Positions 10,640 to 23,074 of a DNA stretch of 64,000 nt are shown in pieces (the first letter of the stretch is position 1; each line of letters starts with the position of its first letter). The stretch is from Rhizophlyctis rosea. Lineage: Eukaryota; Chytridiomycota; Chytridiomycetes; Rhizophlyctidales; Rhizophlyctidaceae. The stretch lies in NCBI GenBank assembly GCA_027596075.1, contig JADGJC010000003.1:1-64000 (forward strand), read 5' to 3'. The translations under genes were made by a program, and so were the position numbers. The notes beneath the pieces are model-generated. The model worked only from the letters and a program-made list of their open reading frames with translations. It was not told the DNA's origin and did no database searches.

Positions 10640-13600
10640 TTATACCGCTTTGCAACGCCTGTACGAAGACCGCTTGCTTCTCGCTGAGAGTCGCGTAATG
10701 ATACCACAAAGGTCTGCAACAATTGAAAGGCCATTGGGCATTGTCAGCATGATCAGCCGTTGCTGCCCGAAACGCAGTGACTCTTCCACTGCATGGTATA
10801 AAGCAGCGAAGTACTGCAAATTCTCCTGGTCATCGGTGCCAAATTGGTCGTCCGTGTAGTCGCCCTCCGGCAGATCTTCATAATCAATGTCTTCCAAACC
10901 TTCGATAATGTGTTGATTGTTGGCAGTTGTGGTTGGTTTTGTTGCTACGTCTTCGCCCTCCGGAATGTAGTCGCCATCAGAATCGTCCGATGTCCGCCGT
11001 GAACGCTCTACTCCCCCTGTCCTTTCCGCTGATTTTCCCTTGCGGCGCTTCTGCCCAACATGCGCCTCGCGGTTGTCAACACGCTCAGATTCGATTAGTG
11101 CAGCTGTTGGTTGTGGTTCTTCCTTCTTTCGTGAACGCTGCTTCTTCCTCGGACCCTCACCGGATGCTACGCTTTCCCCATCGTGGCTAGGAGGCGAAAC
11201 ATTGTCCGAGGAGCAAGATGGTGCCGCATCCTTTCCTTCCACAGCTGCCCCGTCCCCTGCCCCCACCTTCTCCTGCCGGTAGCCCTCCAGCGGCAACCAA
11301 ATCTTTTCAGACCACCACGGCGCCCGCTCGATTTTTTTTCCGTCCCGTAGTTGGATAAGCATGGACAACGCTGAGCACGCATCTTGCGTGTTCTTAATCT
11401 TGTTGCAGTTGAAGTTGTCCGGGTGGAACTCTCGGAGATGCGAACATGCAGTAATCAACTCCTTCAGAAACCATCTCCCCGATCCCGATCCCGATCCTCC
11501 ATCCTTCTTCTGGGCCACATACTGTTTTCTCGACCGCTTGGCATCTCTTTCCAGAATCTGCACAATGATGTCGTCGAGAGATAGGTTTTGCGCCATTTCT
11601 TTGGTCATGCGGGCGTCGTTATTGCGCTTGGACTTTACAGTGTGTGGTGAGAACATCTGATCGTTGTCACCGAGTTTGAAGAAGGCCGACAGGACGTTTT
11701 TGGTGGTGATGTTTTGGAAGGGGACTGGGAGATCCAGCATAGGAGCGTTGGGGTAGATGACGAGGCCGTTTCGGCCTTTGTCGGATCCAGCAGAACCGTG
11801 AAGGAGGTCGTGGTAAGGGGCTTTCACGACGCGGCCTTGTACCGGGACAACTTGCACTCCGTAATGATGGAAGATGGTACAGCCGATGAGTTCGTCACTG
11901 TCGTACTTGCTGTTGAGTTCGGCTTGTTTATCATCAGTCATGACATGCATGACGTGACCGCTGAACGGAGCTTTGTTGAAACTGTCGAAATGCGCCACTG
12001 ATTTCAGAGCTTCCTCTATTTGTGATATGGGCGAAACTCTTCAAAAAGGTTTCGAGCAAGGGTGATGACTACAACAATTACTTACCACACTCGCCAAACA
12101 ACAGCGTTGTTTTCATAATGTACAAAATCTTTCGGTCACTTTCATGGCTGCTCACCACGCGCTTGTCTTCCGTTTGAGCATCCCGGTTTGCAGGTCCAGC
12201 AGAGGCCTTATCGGCCGATGACTTGTCCGTGTACAACAATATCGGGTGGGAGCGTTTCAGAATGAGTCGCAGTGCCTGCCATTCCAACACATCACCACGT
12301 GCCATGGACCAGATCATTGATCGTCGCAGACGCCTGTACGATTTGCTCGAAATATCAGCCAAGATATCTACATGCAGTTGGAAGAATGTGCGTACTTAAG
12401 CCACGGAATGACAATTGTGTCCAGTTCTCCAAGTGTATAACGATCGAACTGCATCAAATGCGCGGTAGTGATGGTGTTGCCTTCGCTAGTATTGAACGAC
12501 CCAGTGCCTTGGCCGAACCTTCCTTGGTGAAAACTAGAATGTTGCATAAGCTCCACGTCAGGTCACGTGGAAACAAGTCTCTAGATTCTAGACTTACGCG
12601 GCGATCCCACCCCAGCCCCCATATTTGGTCAAGATCAATTCTTTGAACTTCTCATGCAATAGCGGATATTGCGGGTCATCGGGTTCTTCGTGCAAATGAC
12701 GGCGGGCACATTCATCCCACACCTGAATCACTTCCTGAACCTCCTTCACGCCGTTCACCTCCCTGAAGTGGAACGAAATCAGCCTGCCTTCCACGACATT
12801 ACGGCATAATATAGGTGAGACCTACTTGACCAACAGGATAACGCGAATACCCCGTTTTGCACCGACTTTGACAGGAAACCATTTCGCGTCATGCCGTTCA
12901 ACGACGGACCCTTTGCTCCACCGGTCCGCATACTCCTGCCTCCATGGCGCTTCGTAAAAGGTAGCATCCTTGATGTGTCGGTCCAAGTCTTCGGAGATAG
13001 TACCACCCATTTGGATTTGGTTTCTCAGCTCCTCATGTTTGTCTTTCAGCCACTGTGATTTCGCTGCATTAATCTTCTGCCGCAAATCGTCACATATCGT
13101 CTTCAACATCACCCGCCACTCCTGTTTCACAATGTCTTCCGCGAGAGTGTCAGCTAAGTTCGAGGCCTTGCACCAGATAGAGATGGCTCACCTCTATAAA
13201 TGTCACCATCCGCATCCTTCGGCAAATTGTCAGGTGAGATTCCGTTTATTGAAAGGAGTTCGGCCAAATCGCAGGTATTTGTATAGTCTAATGTCACTGC
13301 CGCCAATCGTTTGCGAAGGGTATCCTCGCTGGGCGCCGCCGTGGGGTATCTGATCTCATACTCGAATCCCGTTGGGGTATTGATGCGGAAGATTTTGTAA
13401 TTATATTTCATGGAGGGGTCAGTTGGGATTTCCACATATGAGGAGGAAGAGGAATTGGGCAACGATCCAGGATATTCGTGCGTTCCATGGCTGTTGAAGG
13501 CATCCACCGTAAGATCATCGCTTTGACAAGTCAAATTCTGCTCAGTGGCTCGATCGTCGACATACATATGCTGTTCAAGCATCGCTGATTCTGGAGTTTG

Positions 13601-13926
13601 TTGTGCTCTGGAGCCGACACCCATATCTTCAAGATCGAATTCGGCTGACATCAGTTCCTCCCAATACTCAAGCCCGCATGTGATCTCTTGCCGTATTCGA
13701 TGCTTCATCTTACGCATCAAATGCCTTTGCCACGCGGAAGGCTCCCCAGTAGAGCGAAGAAAGCTTTTTCGACCTACTCAACGCATTAGTGTGCTGGTTG
13801 TGGCCTACGGTTGTTTGCAAGACTCTCACTTTTACGATGAAAATGTTCTCCGACGAATTCGCCAATGTAGAAATTCGGGTCGGTGCGTTTGACATCCCTC
13901 AAGCGTCGCATGTTATTTGCAGTCAT
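10640..13926 (-). CDS. large multi-exon protein, not recognised
   Basis: The predicted start is the ATG at 13924-13926 (MTANNMRRLRDVKRTDPNF). At least eight exons with good donors and acceptors follow. Readable blocks include ITCGLEYWEELMSAEFDLED, RLRRSMIWSMARGDVLEWQA, HFREVNGVKEVQEVIQVWDE, a Lys-rich helix beginning VMLKTICDDLRQKINAAKSQ, and a long last exon from VAHFDSFNKAPFSGHVMHV to the stop at 10640-10642. The C-terminal 200 residues are a charged, probably disordered linker (PRKKQRSRKKEEPQP; DDSDGDYIPEGED) ending in a short Leu/Arg-rich tail. No domain is recognised and there are no membrane segments. The regular splicing and sustained coding bias say it is a real gene. It may belong to a lineage-specific family. 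The exact exon set is uncertain between 12000 and 13200. Confidence 0.55.
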
Positions 13927-14142
13927 GGTCAGTCTCCAGCGATCGTTTTGCAGCGCCTTATCGATGTGCTGTAGGTTGCAAAGTGAGGATTATTGGGAAT
14001 GACTCTATGCTGGTAATTCCGTGATCAACTCCATCATTAGATGGTTGTGCCTCCACACCCATCTGGAAGCTTTTGTCCACGAGGAGTGAGATTCACAACT
14101 TCACTATATGCTCCTAACCAATTTCTCTTCTATAGGCCATTT

Positions 14143-14777
14143 CTATGGACGGTCCGAGATTTTCAACCACTTTATCACACCCCTCCCTACCCAACAGTCA
14201 ATTACCTCGATTGTGATATCAGTGTTCGGCAGTATATCATGAATATGAACGGCTAAGACCTCTCGCGCCACTTTCACAAGGCCAGTGCATGGCCATATGC
14301 ATATTTCCTTAGCCGCCTCGCGATCATACTGGAAACCCAATTTGAGAGTCTGTATTGGTTGCATTATGATTTTAGCCATCCTCGGTTGAACCATCATTCA
14401 TGGGGAAACCCTACATGAAGCATTGCATGTCGAAAAGCACCACTAATGAGGTCCGAAACTCGCTTCTCTTCGTTACCTGGATAATTGGAATCAGCAACAA
14501 TCATTACTAAAAGATGATAACTTTAGGGTAGAGAGCATGGTCGTTTGAGGTTGCCGCACCCGACTTCTTTACATCAATAACAGCATACATCTTTGGCATT
14601 ATGCTCATAAAATTGATTCTCCAGCCGTGTTGCGGGAAAAGCTATTTGCTTACACTTACGAGAGGTTGAAAATGTGGAGGATGCCGGAGCAGCATTCTCC
14701 TCAGCTGGTGCTTGGTCAACGGCGGCAACCTTGTCTGTTGCGACTGTTCCACCACCACCCCTTTTTCGCCGAGGCAT
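14143..14777 (-). CDS. small hypothetical protein, three exons
   Basis: Exons 14660-14777, 14415-14476 and 14143-14349 join in phase to give 128 aa. The start MPRRKRGGGG is basic. A low-complexity Ala/Thr/Ser stretch follows, then a compact region NEEKRVSDLISGAFRHAMLH, GFQYDREAAKEICIWPCTGL and VKVAREVLAVHIHDILPNT. I do not recognise it. A downstream donor (GTAATT after DITIE) could extend the gene further, replacing the short end EVIDCWVGRGVIKWLK. It has the same strand as the larger unknown gene to its left, but nothing links them. Confidence 0.45.
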
Positions 14778-17582
14778 AATCAAAATTATCTGGGAGCACG
14801 TAGTTTTCTGATAAGAGCAGTACAAGCTGTAGCTTTGGGCGACGGGTGAAGATTATGCAGATGTCTGTTGCTGGGAAAGACGTGGGAAGGTGGGCACTTG
14901 GGGACTGTCGCAGTTGAGAGTCCGGAAGGCTGGCTGTCCCCCTCATTTGCAGCACAATTTATCCAATTCAAACAAATAGACCCAATTTAAGACCAGGCTT
15001 GGCAATCGGTGGGCGGTTTCGGTCAGCCTGGTTTTCAGGGGACGGGTTGCCCAGCTCTCCTGACTTTCCTAGTCGAGCACTCTCAGCTTCCCAGTTTTCT
15101 TAAACCGTTCGTTCCACCAAGCAGCACCGTGGAACTCCAGCCGCTGAGGCTAGTAACGACTCTATCGTATCTTTTGGACACGCCGACGGAAGTGGAACTA
15201 AGTGACCGAAAAAAAGAAAGTTGACAAATCCAGGACTGTATGAGGAGGGCGGGGAAAGTGGCAGCTCATAGTTCACACGAAAGCGGCGGGGGTGGTGGCG
15301 TGGGGGAGGGACTCGGACGAAGTAACTAGCAAGGTTAGACCGTATGCGAAGCGACTTTGATACGACCACGAGCTTGCACCCGCTGGCGTCACTTGAGAGT
15401 AACGAAAAACCAACCTGTCCAACCTGCACAAGTCAAAAGTTGGAAATCGCAAGGAGGCAAGTTTGAAATATCGATTGTTCTAGTTGTGTATGTAATCTTG
15501 TCTTCGAGCAGTCGAGTCAACCCCTTTCAAATGAGCAGTGTATGTTTCAAAAACCTCCCTCTTCTCTAAACAGAGTTTTCGGGCGACCTGATAGTGCACA
15601 ACATCGACGCAGCCACATACAAACTCGTACAGGGTCGACACATGCATCTCTTCAATGACCTTTCCGCCGTCCACGACTGCACACCATGACTTCGTTGCCG
15701 AACGTCCTTGCAAGCACAACGTTCCACCCGGTGGAAGGTTCTCTGCCACTTCATGTCCCACCTACAACGAAGATCGTTGAGTTCTCTCCATAATCTCATC
15801 ACATGAGTTATTCAAAGAATCGCTAACAGCACGCTTCATCTGACTAGTCTTCGCTTACACAGAAGATTCGTGGCCTTTGTCTGACCGTTCTTGCTAGGCT
15901 GGTTGCACCGAAGACGACACGAAACTGCAAAGAGGGTCAGAGATGTGGCTGGGAGTTTGCAGATACTGACCGCTGTCAGTATTTACATTCTTACAGGCAG
16001 CAGATAGTAGCAGAAGAAACTGATACTGACGGTTCAAGGCAGGGGAACACACCCGTCCCGATGTGGTATGTTGCAGAGTCCATGTGGGTTGATCTTCTAG
16101 CGTAACTGCTGTTGGCGAGTGACGAGGAGCTTGGTAAGTGAAGAGGTATACTTCCCATCACATAAAATGGTAATGAATTCTTGTTACAGCAGACGGCGAG
16201 CATAAAAGTGGCCAGCGGAAAGGGGCCAATGCAAGCACATGACATTCATCTAATCACTCTCTAGATGGAGGCGGGTTCGGTTGACTGGTAGGAGAAATCT
16301 GATAGGGGAGCTTCGAACGGGAAGAGGTTTGCGGGGGCTGGTCAGTCGCCGACCCTCAGCTCATTAATCATGGAGTATGAGCCATTAGTGGGTAAGTGTT
16401 TGGGCTACCTGACCTTTTTCACAACTTCAAAACAAGGTTGTCTAACTCCTTTTGCTTTCTGGTCCAGGTTACTGCATGGGTCGCGTCAGTCAGTCCTGTT
16501 GAGCTCCTCATTTGAGGAAGGTCCGGGTTTGCTCTGCCTGCTCATGAGTATCGAGACGTGTGGTCGCGTCAGTCACTCTGTTGAACCTCTGGTTCCGGGG
16601 TGCTCTGCCTGCCCTTTCCTCCCTCACTGATGGTGCCGCGAAACTCCTAGCCATATGTCCGCTTCTTTCGGGTCATAGTGAGGACTTTGTACGTACATTT
16701 TTTCACGTTGCAGCTAGTGTCTGCACTTGTGGTGATTGAGTATGCCGCGTAGCGTGGCAAGTGCATGCCGTGAAAGGGGAGTTGGACATCCGACTGCACC
16801 CTGTTCTGTACTTCTTGCGTCGGTTGTTTGATGTGTGACTGTGGAAGTGTTGTTGTCGGAATGTGGAGGTCTTTACACTGGATCAGACTCTCCAACACAA
16901 TCTTACACTGCTGACCAGATCTTTGACTTGTGTATCATATGTAATGGCTGGTACGGTTCGGATGACCTCCCGGCTGATCAGGCGAAGGAGCAGTTGATTA
17001 TCCAGAACGTAAGCTCGGGCTTGATGAATTATCGTTCTTTATAAGGTTGGTGGAGGAAGTTGAACACTGCGGTCTGTCCTTTGTATCTTATGACATCGTG
17101 GAATTGATTCTATCTTTTGGCATGGTATAAACAGGCTGAAAAACACGAAGCTGGTGTATGGTTACAGCTAATCTGTGGTTGTTGCGCATGATGCCAAGTA
17201 TGCCATCAGCTTGCTTTGGTCGGAGGTTGCACGCAATTCACTAACCTGGTTGAAGTTTGCAGCATGTGCACACGTGCTGACGCGTTTTGGGATGCGACTG
17301 GGCTTGATGGGGCAATGATGGGAGAGGTGTGAAGCTCCAGCCGAAGACGCCACCTTTGACAACCAGGATTTCAATTCTCAATTCCCAACACCACCGAAAT
17401 CAGCATATCCAACGCATAGTAGTCTGTGAAAGTTGGACAACCTGAACGCCAGCGACGAATCTCCACTCCATTTTCCACAACAAAGACCCACTGTCGAGAA
17501 TTGCGGATTCCCATTCACCACACCACTGGAAAATGGCGCACCCAAAAGCATTCAAGTTACCACGGGCAGAAGCAGGTCAATA

Positions 17583-17640
17583 CAAACGTCAACCATCCAT
17601 CCATCCACCCCTCCATCCATCCATCCATCCGTCCATCCAA
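17583..17640. repeat. CATC tetranucleotide microsatellite
   Basis: Imperfect tandem CATC (CCAT) units with a few substitutions. Confidence 0.85.
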
Positions 17641-17721
17641 CATCAAGCACCAGCAGCGAATGTGGGTGTTGGCACATTTCGGGTGTGGGCACCAACACAT
17701 TTGCACTCCATTCCGACACAC

Positions 17722-17746
17722 ATGCACATGCACACACACACACACA
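17722..17746. repeat. CA dinucleotide microsatellite
   Basis: A short run of CACACA interrupted by TGCA, close to the CATC repeat. Confidence 0.7.
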
Positions 17747-19081
17747 TAACACAGCAAATATGCTCTGTCGAACCCACTCTTCGCACCATAAAGGATTGAG
17801 GCAGTCCTACTTCAGAGCTTTCACACCCTTATCCTTATCTGTTTCCAGCGTCGCCCCCTAAGGGATAGCCCACCGAAGTCACGCTCAGTCCCCTGCTACA
17901 TGTACAGTTCACAGGTGTGTTCACAGAGAGTGAACTGAGAGAAAGCACCATCCACCAACTGGATGGTTGTGACTTGAGTTGACCCCAGCGCAAGATCTGC
18001 TGACTGGTTTGCTAACTGGCTCTGTTGCCCAGATTTGAATAATAAGTGTGAAGAAAAAGAATAGGAGTTGGGAGGGGAGGTGAGGAAGGATGTAGGGTTT
18101 CCGACGCGGCTTTTGTGGCGTTTGTGGCGCCTGTTGCTGTGTACGCCACGTATAATGTAGCCTCTTGCTGCACACGAAATTTACCAGAAATTTAGCCAGC
18201 AGGTCTGGGGGTGAGTAGACCCTTGACCCAACAGCTACCTGGGTATCAATTGCACATGGTCAAGGCCATACCATAGGTGTGATACACGCATGCGTTTGAA
18301 ACGTCAACCTTCCAGCATCAGCTATGTGCTATTCGACAAAAGGATCTCAAGGGTCAACACAAGGTCTTCGTAGGAATTGAGTAGAAGTCTGGTTGACGAA
18401 CGTGGACCCTGTTTGCGAACGTCTCCCAATAACAAGACGCCTCTGCTTGGTTATCGCCCTGGTCAAACTTCAAAGTGGTCTCATAGGACTCAGTTGTGTT
18501 CGCTGAACTTTGGAGTGCTTGACAGTTCATGTGTTCAATGCAGAACATGCAAAGTATCGACACCGTTGTCCCTGGTTGGTCTCTTGTCTCGCACGCATGA
18601 CGCAGTGACCTCAATATGCATGCTTTTGCGCCGTCTAATGGCTCAATTGCATGATTTACCCTTAACATACATAAGGGTGCCAATCCTTGGGGAAAGACGC
18701 TGCCAAGGGGAGGGTTTCCACACTCGGGTTCATCGAACCGGGTCATCCGTTCACTATGAGTATTCCCGGAGAGTGGGAGTCGACTCGGCAATGCCAGGGT
18801 TGGTAGACAGGGATACATAGAGAGGGCAGAAGGGAAGGGGTTTGGTGGGAGATACTCGGAGGGAACCTAGAGTTTTGCATTGGGCGTAAGGCATGCAGTC
18901 TGAGTGGATGCAAGCGGAATGAGGGGCCAGACAAAATGAATTCTCCACTCATTGAGATACATGATGATGGGCCTCCGAGAATCCTCTCAGTAACCATCGT
19001 GCCGAGCCCACAATCCAGCAGCGATGCAGATCGTGCAATCCGCAGCGGTCAGGCACTGATTGGGGTGCTGCACACGGCTTG

Positions 19082-19089
19082 TATAAAAG
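19082..19089 (+). promoter_or_regulatory. TATA box of the PARP gene
   Basis: TATAAAAG lies 86 bases before the predicted ATG at 19175, in the right orientation and at a normal distance. It supports the start chosen for the PARP gene. Confidence 0.5.
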
Positions 19090-19174
19090 TACATCCGAGC
19101 CGCATTTTCCCTGAGAAAGATGGAAACCCCCACAAAACCCCTTCTCTAGCTCTCATACCTTTTCCCTTCACAAG

Positions 19175-22100
19175 ATGGTTTTGCTAACGGAGGTGCAACA
19201 AAGGGAACTGGCGGCGGAGCTAAACAAGGGCCGGTTAGGGTCCCCTTTCCGCGTGGGAAGTACAACGCGCGAAACGTACATTGAGTTACCACCTCACGCT
19301 GACGGGAAGGGGTGGGGGNNNNNNNNNNATGGAAAAGGAGACGTTGGAAAAGTAGGTGTTGTTTGTTGGGTGCATTGTTTGCGTTGTTAAACTTCAAGTT
19401 GGGACACGATGGGGCCAGGGCTGACCCCTTCTCTTTGGCTATCCAGCACAGCGAGAAGCCTTGGTGAACGTGCTGTACGCATTTTGGATTCTGTCAAGGC
19501 TACCTTTCTGAGGGACTCCCGTGAATTGAAGAGAGAAGGTTATGATGCTGAAGTCAAAACCTTGCGGGGTGTGGATGGGTTAGTTGACAAATTCGTCCAC
19601 TGTTGCACTACATATGTAACACTGCCTCATAGGTATTGTCGCTATCCCGGTGCTGGTGACTGATTTGCAGGAGATGAGTTTGTTGAGTGCTGAAGAATTG
19701 ACCTGTTTGTGCGTATGACTATGCTGTCTGAGCCCTCTGTAACGTGCTACTCACTGCCTATTTTTCCTCCAGTGGGTTGGTGTCAAGCGATACCATATTC
19801 ATTTTGATTCAGTTTGAACCCGATTATATTGGTTGGAGAATCGAGAGTGAAAACTGGCGGATGCGGGGGTGAGTTTGTCTTTGTATTTACTATAAGCAGG
19901 AAAGAACAGTGATTGACTTTCTGTTATGGTTCTAGAGTATCCGCTGGGGACCCGAAAACTCTCACGTCACAAACACATCGACCGAATCTACAATTCCGAA
20001 TATTGATATCAGACAAGTCTTCCATTACGGCTTCAGAAGCATACACACAATTTGACATGGATGAGAGCCCTTCGCGCTTCTTACTATCTTGGACTCTATC
20101 ACGTCTTTTGAATGAGCGCTTCATTCAACTGCTGGCGTATAGGTTGGAGCATGCAGTCGGGTGGTAAGTGACGAGAAGGGAATGGACACTAATATGCTCA
20201 GAAATCAAAAGTGTATTGCCAATAGGGACGGGGCTGAATCACTCTTCGAGACTTCACTAAATCACAACGACGTGCTTCGGGCAAGGTCACTGGACACGCG
20301 CAACAACCGCAGCCGCAACATTCGACAGAGTCTTTTATCCCTCCATCCTCACTCCGACACAGCTTCGCAAGGACAAGATTTTGTCAACATTATGCTTCAA
20401 GCCGTTCAATATATGTTGAGGAGGATCACGCTAGCCTCGTGCTTCTGTCTAGTCTGTCATCGAAGGACCGCGGAAGGTATGGTTTGTTTGGGATCGGAGT
20501 CTTGAATGTACGCAGTCTCACTCCCCGCCTAGATTTGGAGGCAATTCGCCCTTTCATCTGTGAGTCACCACTGTGCACGTACCAGTACTTGCAGATCGGT
20601 CTGGGCCCATCAATCGAACTGGAGGTAAGTGCCTAAAATGTTGTGCCGTTAAATGTCGCCTGGCTCACTCTTGCAAATACAGCTTCTACACAACCGCACG
20701 GTTGTTGATATGCTGATTTCCTTTGCATACATTGGGGCGGCGAATTACGCGGGTTCCGGAAGTCCAATGTCGCAGCGTTACCGCGCCGCAGCCCCTCCTC
20801 TTGAACCATTCCCTTATGGTGTGGGGTACGCGGACATCAAGGAGATCACGAGCCCAGCCTCCAACATCAAAAGGTGGGCGGGGCGGATATATACTGCGAA
20901 TGGGACAATGAAGATCCGGAAGCTGCCCCCCGGGTGGGAGATGTACTTGAGGTAAAGATTTCACTATGCAGAGTCCTACGCAAGCGAAATGCTAACCCGG
21001 AGCCGCAGTTCAATTACTATGGCCGTACGTTCAAGCCCAAAGTGGCCAGCGTCGGACAGGGTAGTCACATGATCCTGGAGGCGCCCGTTGCCTTCGAATC
21101 CCCTCGGGTGAACTCTGGTACCAAGATCCCGTTCACAATCTTACGCGAGCAGTACGTTGGGTGGCCTGTCGACAAGCCCACCGATCCGGCGAGCTTGATG
21201 GAGGATCACAAGCTTTTCACGGACACTTCGGACAAAATGCCATGTGTGGATGTGATGGCCAAGGTCCTCGAACGGATCCGGCGCGGGAGCGTCTCAATGG
21301 ACGATAAGCCGGCCCAGCAGTTGGACACACCACCGCCGGAACCGCCCACGCACGATCAAATGAACGTTAAATCGAAAGTGGACCCGTACGCGGACCCATT
21401 TGAGAACCTCGACCCTAAGATGTTCCTCGTACAAACGACGAGGTTGAATTTGAGGCCGTTCCTTGACACGGTGGATAAGTTGCTGTATTCGCTGCTCAGG
21501 TGGATCATTTGCTCGAACCGGAGTTATCTCAGGGAACTGGTGGACCCGAGGGAGCAGATTGTGGGTATGGAGACGAAGTATGTGCAGTTCAAGACGGTCA
21601 TGGGGAGTTACGACAAGGAGACGAGGTTCATGAGGGAGAGGGAGAAGGAGTGCCCGACGAGTCAGGGAAAGGTTCAGAGTTTATGGGCCTTATTAAGTAA
21701 GGTTTTCTTCGCAAGTGCACTGCGGTTCAATGATTCTGAAGTGCTCATTCCATTTAGCTAACTCTCTGCCAACGTGGCATGAGATTCTGCGGGGTGGGTT
21801 GAAGGGCGGTGTATATGGGCAGGGCCTGTGTAAGTTCTCTCTTGCCGTCTGAATTATTGTTTTCCATTTTCTTATGAATCAAAATAGATCATTCTTTTGA
21901 AGAGCCGCACTCATCCTTCGACGGCAAGGCGTGGCCTAAATCCAAATTGCACATGGGAGTCTGCATGTGCTTGAACGAGATTGTAAACCAACCCTCGAAG
22001 TTCCAAGCCATTACCGACAGTCATCTGGTTCTTGATAATGGTAAGGTAGTTCTCAATATGCATATTTCTGACATCCGTGCTAATTGGCCATTTTCAAAGT

Positions 22101-22707
22101 CTGCATGGTTCAACCGCGTTTCCTGATCATTCGACCGCCAAAAGCATCCCCCACAAAGCCAGCATATCAAACCTCCTCCACCAAACCTGAGGCTTTAATC
22201 GGCGAGGCGTCCAAGCCGTCCACTCCAGCGTTGGAGAATCCGTTTTCCCGTCCGCCACCCGCGGCAGCATCATACGGTCCTCTCTTTGCCCGGGCTACAT
22301 CGAGCGTGTTCAGCCAAATCCCTGCACCACAACCACGTACCTCGCTCCTTACCACCACCTCCTCCTCCACAAACAAGCGTCCGCCGCAACTCATCCCGCA
22401 CACTCAAAAAACCCTCCCACAGGCCGGAACTGCGTATTTTGTTCATTCTCTTGATTATCCTCTGGGTGGAGGAAGGATCAAAGTGCCCGTATCGGGTGGT
22501 GCTGCTTCGGTTGTGGGGTTACCGAAGGAGAGGAGTGAGGGGCGAGGTTTGAGGGTGAGGGATAGGAATTTGAGGCAAGACTGGGGTTGGGATGACGTCG
22601 ATTATGAAGATGGGGGCGGCAAGGTGTTGAATGATGGGGAAGACGAGAGCGAGGGAGAAGGGGAAGATGGTGATAGCGATCGGGACGGGGCGTGGGAGGA
22701 GGAGTAA
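19175..22707 (+). CDS. divergent PARP (PARP6/8-like ADP-ribosyltransferase)
   Basis: A multi-exon gene starting MVLLTEVQQRELAAELNKG, with an assembly gap (19319-19328) just after the first exon. A middle region matches the segment before the catalytic domain of PARP6/8-type proteins: IRPFICESPLCTYQYLQIG LGPS, then VVDMLISFAYIGAAN, and later LLRWIICSNRSYLREL. The catalytic fold follows: NSLPTWHEILRGGLKGGVYG, QGLYHSF, SKLHMGVCMCLNEIVNQP, and VCMVQPRFLIIRPP. The Tyr of the H-Y-E triad is present (QGLY). Where the family has (W/F)HGS, seven residues before the Trp of WHEIL, the spliced product has Leu, and no local reading frame restores His-Gly. The third acidic position also looks replaced. The C-terminus is Ser/Pro-rich and then strongly acidic (DDVDYEDGGG; EGEGEDGDSDRD). 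I see no UBC domain, unlike many fungal PARPs. It may be catalytically dead. The phase around 20170-20230 is unresolved. Confidence 0.75.
19319..19328. other. assembly gap (10 N)
   Basis: A run of ten N inside the 5' part of the PARP gene. Its true length is unknown. Confidence 0.99.
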
Positions 22708-23074
22708 TGGGGTTATTGTTTCTAGATTGGCGATTTGTGTTTCTCTTCTTTGCACCGTTATTGATGATTTTTCTTTGTGGTATGTTTGTGTGTTTTTTAA
22801 ATTGTAGCATAGCTTAAGGAAGGTGCAGTCGGCCACCTTCGTTGTATAATTGTCTTGATCTCTCTTGTTTTCTTAAAAGAATGCTGTTGTTGTACCATTG
22901 TTCATTCTTGAACTGAGGGTTGGCGAACTGAAAGTTAATGCATGGTGATATCGACTCATAGGTAAGTCCGAGCGAACCAGACTTGTTCACCCCTGTTTGG
23001 GCAAATGATTTTGGCTCCTCAAAGACTGGCCGTGTTAGCGTTTTCTCCAACTGTTCTTCCTTCCCATCGTCCCA

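Larger units (their letters stand above)
14778..19081. other. 4.3 kb gene-poor region with simple repeats
   Basis: This stretch holds no gene I can name. A minus-strand exon-like frame near 15580-15760 (GHEVAENLPPGGTLCLQGR) has an acceptor but no clear partner exons. Near 16475-16620 a roughly 60-base segment with GGTCGCGTCAGTCA and GCTCTGCCTGC occurs twice in tandem. A plus-strand frame near 16840-17010 (SECGGLYTGSDSPTQSYTAD) looks coding-like but is isolated. Simple repeats lie at 17583-17640 and 17722-17746. The stretch may contain decayed mobile or duplicated DNA. Confidence 0.4.

Noticed and set aside
17583..17640. Possible CRISPR-like array
   Set aside because: It is a 4-base microsatellite without spacers, in a eukaryotic genome.
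22478..22836. Minus-strand Pro-rich frames
   Set aside because: They are antisense to the acidic tail of the PARP gene.
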